The notes beneath the pieces are model-generated. The model saw only the letters and a program-made list of their open reading frames with translations, did no database searches and was not told where the DNA came from. Shown piece after piece: positions 8,365 to 15,934 of a DNA stretch of 30,498 nt. Numbering within the stretch: position 1 is the first letter of the stretch; each line of letters begins with the position of its first letter. A program made the translations under genes and the position numbers. Source of the stretch: a virus; the IMG/VR virus record IMGVR_UViG_3300020194_001722, positions 1-30,498 of that record, one strand, 5' to 3'.

Positions 8365-9067
8365 AAAGTATTTGCTTGTAGTATTGTTCCAACTTTGCAT
8401 ACCACTGTCCCACCCAGTGATCGTAGTTGTCTATGTCAAATGTCTGATATTCGTTGTTCTGTGTGCATATAAAGATACGTCCCGTCTTGATCTGGGTGTC
8501 GTACATCTTGTTGTGTGCTTCTGCATAGGCCACAAGTTGAAGATAGTAGTCTTCGACCCATTCTTTCTTCTTCAATCTACGTGCCTGTTTGAAATCCATT
8601 ATGGCTGGTTCACCCTTGTACACACCAACCAGGTCCGTGGTGCCCGCGTAGAGTTCTGGATAATAAAGACTAACCTCTGATCCCCAGACCTCTGTGACAT
8701 TGTTAAGTCCGTTGTCTATGATCACGTTGGCCATCTTGTGTGCCTTCTGCTGTATGAGATTGGATCCAGGCGTCCTGTCCTCCCCTTTCACGTGCTTCTC
8801 CAGGCTACGGTGCATGACCGTTCCTATGTTGGCACTCTCTGTGGTGATCTGTTGTGCCTTCTCCGCTCCAATCCTCTTACGCCATGCATGTAGGTGTGTC
8901 ATGTCCTTGGTGGCACTCAGAACCGTGGTCACACTGGGCACCTGTCTGCCGTCTGGGGTCTCGTAGTGTCGCTTGCGATCCTTTGTCACCCTCGCCAGTT
9001 CACCGTATGGATACTTCTGATTGTATGTGATGCCCTTGTCATCAAGAACATCTTTTGGTATTTTCAT
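8363..9067 (-). CDS. PD-(D/E)XK family exonuclease
   Basis: A 234-residue protein with features of RecB-like/MGME1-like nucleases: an early SVTTVLSATKD segment (about 45-55), the helix motif IGTVMHRSLEKH with H86, then E132, the active-site pair D145 (AGTTDLVGVY) and D158-F-K160 (AIMDFKQA), and a helical LQLVAYAEA segment. This is a metal-dependent DNA exonuclease fold, with a likely role in phage DNA processing, recombination or host DNA degradation. I chose the ATG at 9067; the longest open frame begins with TTG at 9106 and adds an unlikely aromatic-rich segment. A TATAAT lies six bases before this ATG. The next gene downstream is the tail fibre. Confidence 0.85.
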   Translation of the reverse strand: MKIPKDVLDDKGITYNQKYPYGELARVTKDRKRHYETPDGRQVPSVTTVLSATKDMTHLHAWRKRIGAEKAQQITTESANIGTVMHRSLEKHVKGEDRTPGSNLIQQKAHKMANVIIDNGLNNVTEVWGSEVSLYYPELYAGTTDLVGVYKGEPAIMDFKQARRLKKKEWVEDYYLQLVAYAEAHNKMYDTQIKTGRIFICTQNNEYQTFDIDNYDHWVGQWYAKLEQYYKQIL

Positions 9068-9104
9068 GTAGTAATTATACATGTACACAATGAAAACGTC
9101 AATC

Positions 9105-9122
9105 AATATAAAAAAAACTAAA
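9105..9122. repeat. 18-base repeat, copy 1 (upstream of the nuclease gene)
   Basis: AATATAAAAAAAACTAAA occurs here and again, identical, at 11597-11614. On the minus strand it reads TTTAGTTTTTTTTATATT. Both copies lie just upstream of minus-strand genes (38 and 9 bases before the chosen starts), so they may be promoter elements with a TATATT -10-like end. The simple composition makes chance or slippage a possible alternative. Confidence 0.5.
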
Positions 9123-9225
9123 ATTTATGTGTGCGGCATCCACAATACGACACATCCATTCTTGCTCATTTTTAAGATAGGTGTCCTCTACGTTGGCACC
9201 TATGTGAATTGTGGTTGTGATCATC

Positions 9226-10503
9226 TTATCTCTTTGTCAATGCACTTGCCAAGTCAGGTAATAACTCTCTCCAGGTTTTTCGTGCTCCACGGAACTGATC
9301 TTGTTTGTCATTATATCTTATAAATGCTTTTTGGAAGTGTATTTTATTTTCATCAGACATATTGTTATATCTTAAGTTTGTTATTTGGTTGTTGTAATAT
9401 TGCGTTATGTTTGAAAAGTTTTTAAATTGTTCACTAGATTTTTCTAATTTATCTGCTATCTTATCTTTATATTCTTTAGGTAATATATCGTAGTTACAGA
9501 TTGTTGGATAATGAACTTGTGCCATCCATGAAATGTTAAATTGTTTTCCAAGTTTGTTATCACAAAATTCTAACCACCATTTTATAAGGTCATCCAATTG
9601 GTCTATGTTTAATAATTGTATTGCTGGACTTAATGTAATATTACCGTTTGTTCCTAATAAGTTTTTATAAAACTCTAAGTTCTCACAAACTTTTTTAAAG
9701 TTGCTAGGATATCTTATGTACTCTGTTCGTTCACCAAGTCCATCAACACTTGCCCATACTGTCCATTGTTTCAATCTAGGCAACCATTTTGTTAATTTAG
9801 GATTTACATTTGTAAGATTTGTTGTAAGGGTAACAGATAAGTTTTTTAAGGTATTTTTTTGTTCTAAGTATTCAAATAGTTCCCAAAACTCTGGAATAAC
9901 AGTTGGTTCTCCTCCAATGACTACTATACTATTAATATTCTGAGAAATATATTCAAATAATTTATTTTTAATTTTTGTATTTTGAAACCATTTGTATTCT
10001 ACAGATAAATTGTTAGTCCATATATTGACATTACCGCTTTCTTTATAAACCCAATTTAGAAAATCTTTATCATTTTTTCCTATTTCAAGAAGTTCCTTTC
10101 CTATTTGGTTTGAGTATTGCTGTCCACACATTTTACATTTTAAGTTACAAAGATTGCCAAAGTGTAATTCCATTGTCGTGGGCATAATATCTATTGTGCC
10201 GTCGTCTTTGGTTAAAGCAAAGTTTTTTTCCATGTCATGTGTTTCACGCATAGACTTGTAGCCTCTAGTCTCTTGTTCAACACATTTAACACAGGCTGGT
10301 ATATCTTCGCCATTAATCATTTTCAGTCTTGTTTGTTTTACATCATCAGAGTTCCATACTTTTTCCAATGAGGTATTATTGATGTGTAATCGATTGTTGT
10401 TTTTATCTGCAATATTATGCATAGTAGCACAACAATATCTTAAACTGCCACTCATGTGGACGTACTGGTGATTCCAGAGTTTGGCACAGTACGAACCGGT
10501 CAT
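9226..10503 (-). CDS. Twitch/SPASM-like domain radical SAM protein
   Basis: A 425-residue protein with an N-terminal cysteine cluster of the SPASM/twitch type (C6 in YCAKLW, C24-C25, C71 and C74 in PACVKC), followed by the radical SAM motif CNLKCKMC with C119, C123 and C126, then a GGEPT motif typical of the family. It should bind a 4Fe-4S cluster and cleave S-adenosylmethionine to start radical chemistry on an unknown substrate. Related proteins with the same layout occur in marine phages. The gene is visibly more AT-rich than its neighbours (long A/T runs), suggesting separate origin. It overlaps the glycosyltransferase-like gene upstream by four bases (ATGA), so the pair is probably co-transcribed and may act on the same product. 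Confidence 0.85.
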   Translation of the reverse strand: MTGSYCAKLWNHQYVHMSGSLRYCCATMHNIADKNNNRLHINNTSLEKVWNSDDVKQTRLKMINGEDIPACVKCVEQETRGYKSMRETHDMEKNFALTKDDGTIDIMPTTMELHFGNLCNLKCKMCGQQYSNQIGKELLEIGKNDKDFLNWVYKESGNVNIWTNNLSVEYKWFQNTKIKNKLFEYISQNINSIVVIGGEPTVIPEFWELFEYLEQKNTLKNLSVTLTTNLTNVNPKLTKWLPRLKQWTVWASVDGLGERTEYIRYPSNFKKVCENLEFYKNLLGTNGNITLSPAIQLLNIDQLDDLIKWWLEFCDNKLGKQFNISWMAQVHYPTICNYDILPKEYKDKIADKLEKSSEQFKNFSNITQYYNNQITNLRYNNMSDENKIHFQKAFIRYNDKQDQFRGARKTWRELLPDLASALTKR

Positions 10504-11588
10504 TGTGATTTTGTCCTCAAACTATTCACTACCATTTTCTCAAGTTCGCCTGTTTGCATTCCACAAAGTTCAAGATATCTTTCCTTGTTGTGTTTCACTA
10601 TGTGCCTGAGACTGTCGTATAATTTTTTCAATCCAGGGAGGTCCAGGCAGGCCAGTCTGTCAATTACTTTTGATATTTCTATACATCTCAAAGCGTCTGA
10701 CGTATAGTCATAACTTTCGTCCCAGTGATCATGGAATGTTTTGAACCCCAGTGTGCGTAGATCGGATAAAAATCCTTTTGACGCCATGGCAACAAACGGG
10801 GTCTCAGTCATGAAACACCTTGCCACCTTTTCACTCAAAGTTATACAGGATCCAGTGAACATCGTCTCGCAAACCACGTCACAGAATATGCGATTGTATC
10901 TTTGCATGATATCGTCCGCCACAGCACTCATGATATCGTCATGATCGGTCCGTGTGCTGAAATGCATGTCCTCATCTGTTTCCAGCGGGATTTTGCTTGT
11001 GGTCAATGGTGATCTCCTGATCAGATTCCCGATGGCGGCAAGATCCACATTGTCCATGCGACCTATGGAAGAAAAATTAAAAAGCAAGGCATCAAGATCC
11101 AGATTCGCCATGTGCCCGGCATTTGTGGTGCTTCTCACAAAGGTTTGATCGGTTTTGTTTTGGTGGTGCTGTCCAAGATAAGCACTAAGCCAAAGACGAG
11201 GCCAACTGCTGTTATTGACATAGATCCCAAAATGTTTATCAATTGATTTTTTGACAGTTAGAACCTTGTTCGCCACATGAGTGAAATGGTGGCTATACCA
11301 TAACGTCTGCATGTATGGCCAGGTATCAGTTTCCTGCAGTGGGTTCCAAGATATTATGTGAAACTTCTCTCTGGGCCAGTTGTTTTGTTCGCACAGTGTA
11401 TGTAAGACGTCCAATAGTCTGGTTTTGCCTTTCCATGGTATCTGCTTCAGATCGACCGGTTCTGTACTGGTGTCAATTATTACTTGCTTATGTGTGTGTG
11501 CGGCATTGGTTATCTTCATCACATCGTCGACTATATCTATCGAATAATGATTGTAGAGGTGTATTGTTATTTTTATTGTGTCTTTCAC
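10500..11588 (-). CDS. Glycosyltransferase-like protein, paralogue 1 of 3
   Basis: A 362-residue protein. Its C-terminal third carries a block shared with the proteins at 17745-18782 and 26941-27999: V(C/S)ET near 239-242, then (T/S)EK at 252-254, PFVAMASKGFLSDLRTLGFKTF and an ESYDY segment. This resembles the nucleotide-sugar binding half of GT-B enzymes such as fucosyltransferase/exostosin-like proteins, with the Glu-Lys pair as candidate donor-binding residues. The N-terminal half is unrelated by eye to the other two, as expected for an acceptor-binding part. The reading frame begins with GTG at 11588; the next ATG is at residue 24. Its 3' end overlaps the radical SAM gene by four bases. 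Confidence 0.6.
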   Translation of the reverse strand: MKDTIKITIHLYNHYSIDIVDDVMKITNAAHTHKQVIIDTSTEPVDLKQIPWKGKTRLLDVLHTLCEQNNWPREKFHIISWNPLQETDTWPYMQTLWYSHHFTHVANKVLTVKKSIDKHFGIYVNNSSWPRLWLSAYLGQHHQNKTDQTFVRSTTNAGHMANLDLDALLFNFSSIGRMDNVDLAAIGNLIRRSPLTTSKIPLETDEDMHFSTRTDHDDIMSAVADDIMQRYNRIFCDVVCETMFTGSCITLSEKVARCFMTETPFVAMASKGFLSDLRTLGFKTFHDHWDESYDYTSDALRCIEISKVIDRLACLDLPGLKKLYDSLRHIVKHNKERYLELCGMQTGELEKMVVNSLRTKSQ

Positions 11589-11596
11589 GATTAAAA

Positions 11597-11614
11597 AATA
11601 TAAAAAAAACTAAA
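11597..11614. repeat. 18-base repeat, copy 2 (upstream of glycosyltransferase-like gene)
   Basis: This is identical to 9105-9122. It lies in the 31-base gap between the stop of the gene at 11620 and the GTG at 11588. On the minus strand it ends in TATATT, a possible -10 element. Confidence 0.5.
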
Positions 11615-11619
11615 TTATC

Positions 11620-11976
11620 TTATTTTCTACGATTCATCGCAGACTTGGCCATCTTCTTAACCACGTCAGTTGAGCCTTGGTCATCGTAATCCATCTCAGG
11701 ATCTTTCTCTGCTTCTTGGTCCGTCTTGACCACTATCTTCTCGTTGTCGAAATCTGCCACAACGTTCTTGAGGTCACCGTCCGCATCATAGATCCTCTTG
11801 AACACATCATAGTTGAATGCCGGGTAACCGGTGTTGCTCATGATCTGTTTGACTGCGTCCATGCTGACATCACTTGGCATATCCTTCTCGTCGGCGTCGC
11901 CCTTCATGTTCAACAGGATGTTGATCAATGCTGACTCTAGGTCTGTGTCGCTTTTGTTGAATTCGAAAAATCTCAC
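11620..11976 (-). CDS. Unknown acidic protein
   Basis: A 118-residue protein, not recognised. It is acidic in the middle (DADGDLKNVVADFDNEK) with a basic C-terminal tail (KKMAKSAMNRRK). There is no membrane segment or signal peptide. The only start consistent with its neighbours is a GTG at 11976, five bases after the stop of the upstream acidic helical protein. A GCAGGAAAG stretch just upstream of it is a good ribosome site, supporting the GTG. It is probably co-transcribed with the gene at 11981-12838 from the late box at 12847. Confidence 0.65.
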   Translation of the reverse strand: MRFFEFNKSDTDLESALINILLNMKGDADEKDMPSDVSMDAVKQIMSNTGYPAFNYDVFKRIYDADGDLKNVVADFDNEKIVVKTDQEAEKDPEMDYDDQGSTDVVKKMAKSAMNRRK

Positions 11977-11980
11977 AGGA

Positions 11981-12838
11981 CTACTTTCCTGCTAGTTTAC
12001 TGAACAATCTGTTTGATGCTTCAAACACTTCTTTGGATTCTCTTTGTTCTCTGCCTTCAGGTTCTGTTCCACCCGCTTCGGCATCAGAGGCTCCAAACTC
12101 ATCTGTCTCTTCTCCACCTTCTGAGTCCAGTGAGTCTAGATCTGTGTCCATGTCCATCGTGTCATCGGCGCCCATAGGGTCTGATGCTACTTCTTCTCCG
12201 GTCAAAATTCTTACACCGTTGTCCAGTTCTTGCCTGGTTGTCGTTAAAGTGGCTTCCGCCTGTTCAATCGCTGGTTGGATTTTTTGTAGGAATGCGTCTG
12301 ATTTCTCAGCACCCATCTCGTCTCTGATTCTGTCTGCCAGTTCTAACATGCCTTCTGTCTTCATTGATGCTAGATCTTCCAAGAATGATGTGACCTTGTC
12401 CATCATGTCTTTTGCGGCTAAAATTAATTCTGATTGCTCCTCAACACCTTCTTTGGTCATTATCTTGCTGACTATCTTCTTCTCGTCTTGGTCCAGTGCC
12501 TGTCCCTTGTCAAGTTTGCTTTTCGCTGACAGTGTCGTTGATGCTACCTTGGTCATTGGGTCTGATGAGCCACCGTACTCTGCAAGTTTCCTCTCTTGTA
12601 TCGCTTGGTTGATGATGTCCAGCATCATCTGGTTCTTCTGGTAACCGTCGTCCTTAAGTTCCTGTCCGAAATGTGTGTTCTGTGTGATCTCGTGTATCTT
12701 TGTCCTCACGTGATTGGCGTAGTCCTGTAGTTCTTCCTCGTTGAACTGTGAAAGATCCATGGTCATGTTGAATCTTGATTCGAATTCTTTCAGCAATGAT
12801 TCTGTAGTAATGGGTTTTGTAAGGTCTAAGCTCTTCAT
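11981..12838 (-). CDS. Acidic helical protein, scaffold-like
   Basis: A 285-residue protein, not recognised by name. It is almost entirely charged helix: coiled-coil-like segments at about 90-200, then a strongly acidic, low-complexity stretch (about 205-265, rich in Asp, Glu, Gly and Ser, including DDTMDMDTDLDSLDSE) and a short basic C-terminus. Phage prohead core and scaffold proteins often look like this, but so do other assembly factors, so the role is inference. The start ATG is eight bases after an AATAAATA late box, which fits a late assembly gene. Confidence 0.7.
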   Translation of the reverse strand: MKSLDLTKPITTESLLKEFESRFNMTMDLSQFNEEELQDYANHVRTKIHEITQNTHFGQELKDDGYQKNQMMLDIINQAIQERKLAEYGGSSDPMTKVASTTLSAKSKLDKGQALDQDEKKIVSKIMTKEGVEEQSELILAAKDMMDKVTSFLEDLASMKTEGMLELADRIRDEMGAEKSDAFLQKIQPAIEQAEATLTTTRQELDNGVRILTGEEVASDPMGADDTMDMDTDLDSLDSEGGEETDEFGASDAEAGGTEPEGREQRESKEVFEASNRLFSKLAGK

Positions 12839-12846
12839 ACTGTGTT

Positions 12847-12854
12847 TATTTATT
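12847..12854 (-). promoter_or_regulatory. T4-type late promoter box AATAAATA
   Basis: Minus-strand AATAAATA lies eight bases before the ATG at 12838, in the 18-base gap after the gene at 12857-13360. It predicts late expression of the scaffold-like gene with a leader of about two bases. Confidence 0.6.
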
Positions 12855-12856
12855 AT

Positions 12857-13360
12857 CTATGCTCCGAACGTGTCACTAAAGATCTGCTGTATGTTTGCCT
12901 TGCACTCGTCCGCTAGGCGGTTAGCGACGTCCAACCTGTCCCAGTAAACATCCTCCATCTGTTCGTCCTTGTTCTTCTGTGCCTCCCGGATCATGCGTTT
13001 GGCACTCTGTATGTCGAAAAGTTGCGATGCGTGTTTGGCGTCAACGTCCAATATGTTGTAGGGCACGTTCTTGCCGTCCGCCAGGTAGTGTGCCACCAGT
13101 ATGGCGGTCTGTTTGAGGTTGATATCATCGTGCAGTACCTGAGCCTCCAACATATCTGCTATCACGTACACGTATCTGGTGCCTGTGTGTTTCTTGGGTA
13201 CGATCGCTATGTTGCCTATCAGGATGCCTTTTGAGAACTGTTTTGGTAGGTGTCGGAACGGTTGACGTGCCTGTTCCCGTTGTGCTAGGTCCGCCAGTTT
13301 GCTCTTCAGCCCGTAGGCCTCGATCTGTTTTACCAGTTCTGATTTATTTTTTCCTGTCAT
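12857..13360 (-). CDS. Unknown conserved-looking phage protein
   Basis: A 167-residue soluble protein of mixed alpha and beta character, not recognised. It has a basic N-terminal helix (KSELVKQIEAYGLKSKLADLAQ), a beta region (TGTRYVYVIAD) and a charged C-terminal helix (EAQKNKDEQMEDVYWDRLD). I chose the ATG at 13360 (MTGKNK) over a TTG three codons upstream. It overlaps the end of the upstream gene by 17 bases. A TTTAAATA string lies 21 bases upstream, inside the previous gene, and could be a weak late box. Confidence 0.7.
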   Translation of the reverse strand: MTGKNKSELVKQIEAYGLKSKLADLAQREQARQPFRHLPKQFSKGILIGNIAIVPKKHTGTRYVYVIADMLEAQVLHDDINLKQTAILVAHYLADGKNVPYNILDVDAKHASQLFDIQSAKRMIREAQKNKDEQMEDVYWDRLDVANRLADECKANIQQIFSDTFGA

Positions 13361-13577
13361 TGGCAACAAACTTTATCTTCCTATTTAAAGCATATTGCAT
13401 GTGGGTGTCAAGTTTCTTTCGCACGAAGATGGCCTTGTCCGCCAACCTCTTGGCCCTGTCCGCATCCTCTGGAGACAGTTGGTCACTCCTGAATGATTCT
13501 GTTGCGTGTGCCCGGATGAATCCAACGTCCGTGTCTGTGACGTAGACCTTGACCCGCGGTGCTATCTGTATGAACAT
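13344..13577 (-). CDS. Small unknown protein
   Basis: A 77-residue protein, very basic overall, with a beta-rich N-terminus (RVKVYVTDTDVGFIRAH) and a helical, lysine- and arginine-rich C-terminus. I recognise no family. It starts 13 bases after the stop of the gene at 13591 and overlaps the next gene by 17 bases, so it sits in a run of minus-strand genes with no room for its own terminator. The charge suggests nucleic-acid or structural-protein binding, but this is only a hint. Confidence 0.6.
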   Translation of the reverse strand: MFIQIAPRVKVYVTDTDVGFIRAHATESFRSDQLSPEDADRAKRLADKAIFVRKKLDTHMQYALNRKIKFVANDRKK

Positions 13578-13590
13578 GTATTGGTAATTT

Positions 13591-13905
13591 TTAGCCTGGC
13601 ATCTTCATCAGGATCACCACCACCGTAGATAGTAAACCTGCGACCACTGTGCCCGCTGTTGCTATGATTGTCTTTGTCTGTGACTTGTGACCTTGGGTCA
13701 TCTCTTCGTTCATCTTGCCTAGACGAAGTTCGATCGCACTCAATCTATCGTGTAACCCTTTGTATCTCTCTGAACAAAGGTCCACGTGTGCTTCAAGGTT
13801 CTGTTTCTCTAATTCTGTTGTACTCATCAATATTATGTATTCTCTTAATTCCTGTTTGATCTCTCTGATCTCCGCCGTTATAGCCTGGAACTGTGCCTGT
13901 CGCAT
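13591..13905 (-). CDS. Coiled-coil protein with C-terminal membrane anchor
   Basis: A 104-residue protein. Residues 1-70 form an amphipathic, heptad-like helix (ITAEIREIKQELREYIILM and IELRLGKMNEEM), followed by a positively charged linker and one hydrophobic segment of about 22 residues at about 79-100 (the TIIATAGTVVAGLLSTVVVILM region), ending in KMPG. This layout is that of XhlA-type holin-associated proteins and some Rz-like or membrane-tethered phage proteins. A lysis role is possible but unproven. An internal ATG at 13827 could give a shorter form. A GATAAATA box lies 49 bases upstream inside the previous gene's end. Confidence 0.65.
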   Translation of the reverse strand: MRQAQFQAITAEIREIKQELREYIILMSTTELEKQNLEAHVDLCSERYKGLHDRLSAIELRLGKMNEEMTQGHKSQTKTIIATAGTVVAGLLSTVVVILMKMPG

Positions 13906-13953
13906 TGCCTAGATGAGCCTCTGTGTGTTTTTTGTTTGTGCCTAAATGTACTG

Positions 13954-14469
13954 TTATTTATCTATAGGACCGGCGTATGAAAAGTACGTGTTTATGACAC
14001 CGCCCGCCAGTGCACCGATGATCTTCTGCCTATCAGTGCCGGCCATCTCCTTGGTGACGAAGGTGTGTATGGGCAGGTGTGCTGTGTTTGTGCAGTCGGC
14101 CACGATGGGTATGAGGCTGAAGTCCTCCACCAGGTTCTCGGTGGGGTCTGTGAAGTCTCCGTACACTCCCGACTGTTCCGTGAAGAACTGGAAGTGCCAC
14201 GTGGAGTGTGCACCTTCGTAGTAGGATCCGAATGCGTGATTGCCCAGGTTGGGCAGTTCAACCTTCTGCGGCGGCTGTTCCCATGTGATGTTACCCCTCA
14301 TCTGTAGCAGTTGCAACATTGTACTGAAGTTGGAGTTCTGATCTCGTGCAATGGCCAGTGTGTGCTTGTCCTTTATGTCGTGGCCCGCGTCTGTCGTGAA
14401 CGGGAACTGCTTTTTTAGGTTACCGTTATCGGTTATGTCCACCAGTGTGTGTATTCTGTACTCATGCAT
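13954..14469 (-). CDS. Unknown phage protein
   Basis: A 171-residue protein, not recognised. It has a beta-rich, aromatic-rich core (AFGSYYEGAHSTWHFQFFTE near 82-101) that gives the impression of a jelly-roll-like or small binding domain, then a glycine-rich, weakly hydrophobic C-terminus (IIGALAGGVINTYFSYAG). There is no signal peptide. The ATG overlaps the upstream ParB-like gene by eight bases, suggesting coupled translation. Confidence 0.7.
   Translation of the reverse strand: MHEYRIHTLVDITDNGNLKKQFPFTTDAGHDIKDKHTLAIARDQNSNFSTMLQLLQMRGNITWEQPPQKVELPNLGNHAFGSYYEGAHSTWHFQFFTEQSGVYGDFTDPTENLVEDFSLIPIVADCTNTAHLPIHTFVTKEMAGTDRQKIIGALAGGVINTYFSYAGPIDK
13955..13962 (-). promoter_or_regulatory. 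T4-type late promoter box GATAAATA
   Basis: Minus-strand GATAAATA overlaps the stop region of the gene at 13954-14469 and lies 49 bases before the ATG of the coiled-coil membrane protein. Unlike most boxes here it would leave a conventional leader of about 43 bases. Confidence 0.5.
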
Positions 14470-14872
14470 CCTGTTTCATGTCCCTTTGGATCATGCTGAC
14501 AATCTTGTGCTGTTCCTTCTCGACCACGCAGTCTATGTGGGTGTATCCCATCTCCTTGGCCAACTGGTATCGCTGTCTGCCACGCCACACTATCAGCACC
14601 TCTCCGTCCCTCTCTGGTGCCTCTTCTGGCAGGTCCGGACTGCCTCTCTTGTAGAATTTTAGGTGTATGTTCCGCCAGTAGTCCTGTGTCACAGGCCAAA
14701 GCATCAAGGGATAGTCCATCTCACCACTGGCGATGCTGACCTCTAGTTCATCACGATCTGGTATCTCCTCGTAGATGCTGGCCGGTTGTATCTCGTGCAT
14801 AGCCATGGTCTTGATCTCATACTTTCTGGCATGGTCCAGCATGTAGGAATCTTTTGCCCTGAGGTGTTTCAT
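14462..14872 (-). CDS. ParB-like (ParB/sulfiredoxin fold) protein
   Basis: A 136-residue protein. The region DELEVSIASGEMDYPLMLWPV (residues 41-61) followed by VWRGRQRYQLAKEMGYTHI (about 96-114) matches the ParB N-terminal pattern, in which a variable 'preferred value' strand is followed by (H/R)GxxRxxAxxxxGxxxI. There is no helix-turn-helix after it, so this is the stand-alone nucleotide-binding or nuclease-like ParB domain common in phages rather than a partition protein. Target unknown. The ATG is five bases after an AGTAAATA late box and the gene overlaps the next by eight bases. Confidence 0.7.
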   Translation of the reverse strand: MKHLRAKDSYMLDHARKYEIKTMAMHEIQPASIYEEIPDRDELEVSIASGEMDYPLMLWPVTQDYWRNIHLKFYKRGSPDLPEEAPERDGEVLIVWRGRQRYQLAKEMGYTHIDCVVEKEQHKIVSMIQRDMKQDA

Positions 14873-14877
14873 ATGGA

Positions 14878-14885
14878 TATTTACT
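14878..14885 (-). promoter_or_regulatory. Late promoter box variant AGTAAATA
   Basis: Minus-strand AGTAAATA is followed by five bases (TCCAT) and the ATG of the ParB-like gene. It lies directly after a terminator, so it would restart transcription for the downstream genes. Confidence 0.6.
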
Positions 14886-14889
14886 CCAT

Positions 14890-14925
14890 AAAAAAAGGGC
14901 GAACCTAATTAAAGATCCGCCCTTT
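14890..14925 (-). terminator. Rho-independent terminator
   Basis: On the minus strand an 8-bp perfect stem, AAAGGGCG (14925-14918) with CGCCCTTT (14901-14894), encloses a 16-base loop and runs into seven T residues (14896-14890). It lies 18 bases beyond the stop of the gene at 14943 and so ends the transcript of the three small structural-type genes. Confidence 0.85.
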
Positions 14926-14942
14926 GGTAAAGTTTTAAATTA

Positions 14943-15467
14943 CTACGCCGCGCCTCTTTGATCTAAGATTCCAAAGACTGTCTGCGCACCTGATGAACCT
15001 TCACCTTCTGCAGGCAAGTGTCTCATCTTGACCTGCACGTTTCCAGCACTATCACCAACACTGATTGCCGCTAGGATGTCGGTTTCTAAATCGATTTCTG
15101 CATCTCTAATAAGATCCGCGTCAATTGATCTATCGTCATCGTTCACGTTAGTGGTATGATTGTACATGTCCGGGGCACCTTCAACAATAAATTGGAATGT
15201 GTCGATAGAATCGTCCGCATTTATTGCCGCCACCTCAGAAGCATCATCGTCTGTGGCTTTCCTTGCCGTGAAATAGTTTTGAGCAAGTAGTGTTCCTTTG
15301 ACATTAACAGTACTGGCAACCTTTTGGAAGGTACTGTCAAACGTTTCAGGGTTCGTAGCCGTACCAGTGATAGCATCATCAAATGTCACCTCAACGAATG
15401 TAAGTCCTTTTCCGTTGAATGCTTGTCTATTTGACATATTACCACTGTTGTTTCTTGTTATAGGCAT
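14943..15467 (-). CDS. Small probable virion protein, member 3 of a related trio
   Basis: A 174-residue acidic protein beginning MPITRNNSGN, with a beta-rich core (LTFVEVTFDDAITG near 25-38) and long Asp/Ala-rich stretches. The start motif M(P/A)I(T/S/N)xNN and a following V-x-Y/V-(L/F)TV-type strand are shared with the two genes upstream, suggesting duplication. The start is supported by AAGGAG seven bases before the ATG. Strong ribosome sites, late-type control and a dedicated terminator suggest an abundant product such as a capsid decoration or other surface protein. I cannot name the family. Confidence 0.7.
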   Translation of the reverse strand: MPITRNNSGNMSNRQAFNGKGLTFVEVTFDDAITGTATNPETFDSTFQKVASTVNVKGTLLAQNYFTARKATDDDASEVAAINADDSIDTFQFIVEGAPDMYNHTTNVNDDDRSIDADLIRDAEIDLETDILAAISVGDSAGNVQVKMRHLPAEGEGSSGAQTVFGILDQRGAA

Positions 15468-15493
15468 TTTTGTTCTCCTTCTATATCAAACTA

Positions 15494-15895
15494 TTACGCA
15501 TTTACACCAGTGTCTGACATACCTGCTGATTGCTCAGTTACTGTCGCACCGCTGATAGTAGCCGCGATCTTGGCATTTCCGTTTAATGCTTGGATAGCCG
15601 CTTGAATCGCCGCAACTGTTGTAGTTGAAGAGATAGAGTCTAAACTATCTTTTCTCACCGCGTAAGTCACCTCTGTGTTACTAACTGCTAAACCACCTTT
15701 ACCAATGATGTTCACACCTTGGTTGGCGATTGCTTGTTCGGCTAGTTCTAGACCGGCCTTTGTTGAGTCTTCGTTTGAAGCGTCTTCAGTTTCAGCCGCC
15801 ATAGAGTTAATGAAGTCAACTGTTAGGTAGGCTACGTCAACACCCTCGAACTCATTGTTCATGTTGATCGCGAAGTTATTTTTTGAAATTGGCAT
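15494..15895 (-). CDS. Small probable virion protein, member 2 of a related trio
   Basis: A 133-residue acidic protein beginning MPISKNNFAI, with DVAYLTVDFINSM near 19-31 and an Ala/Thr/Ser-rich remainder containing alternating strands (TTTVAAIQAAIQALNGNAK). The N-terminal pattern matches its two neighbours. A good ribosome site, AAGGAG, lies eight bases before the ATG. There are 26 bases to the next gene and no terminator between them, so the three genes form one transcript. Probable abundant structural protein; family unknown. Confidence 0.7.
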   Translation of the reverse strand: MPISKNNFAINMNNEFEGVDVAYLTVDFINSMAAETEDASNEDSTKAGLELAEQAIANQGVNIIGKGGLAVSNTEVTYAVRKDSLDSISSTTTVAAIQAAIQALNGNAKIAATISGATVTEQSAGMSDTGVNA

Positions 15896-15934
15896 TTTAA
15901 AGTCTCCTTATAATGTTAATACCGTTTGTTATTA

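Noticed and set aside
8114-8680. 188-codon plus-strand open frame
   Set aside because: It spans the junction between the tail fibre and nuclease genes on the opposite strand, both well supported, and reads as Val/Leu/Cys-rich noise.
9123-9225. Possible 14-codon minus-strand frame (MSKNGCVVLWMPHT) in the gap between the radical SAM and nuclease genes
   Set aside because: It is too short, has no ribosome site, and the remainder of the gap shows no convincing signal beyond a weak CATAAATT string.
12033-12644. 203-codon plus-strand open frame, Ser-rich
   Set aside because: It is antisense to the acidic helical protein at 11981-12838. Its Ser/Leu-rich composition is what the complement of Glu/Asp/Lys codons produces, and it has no motif or ribosome site.
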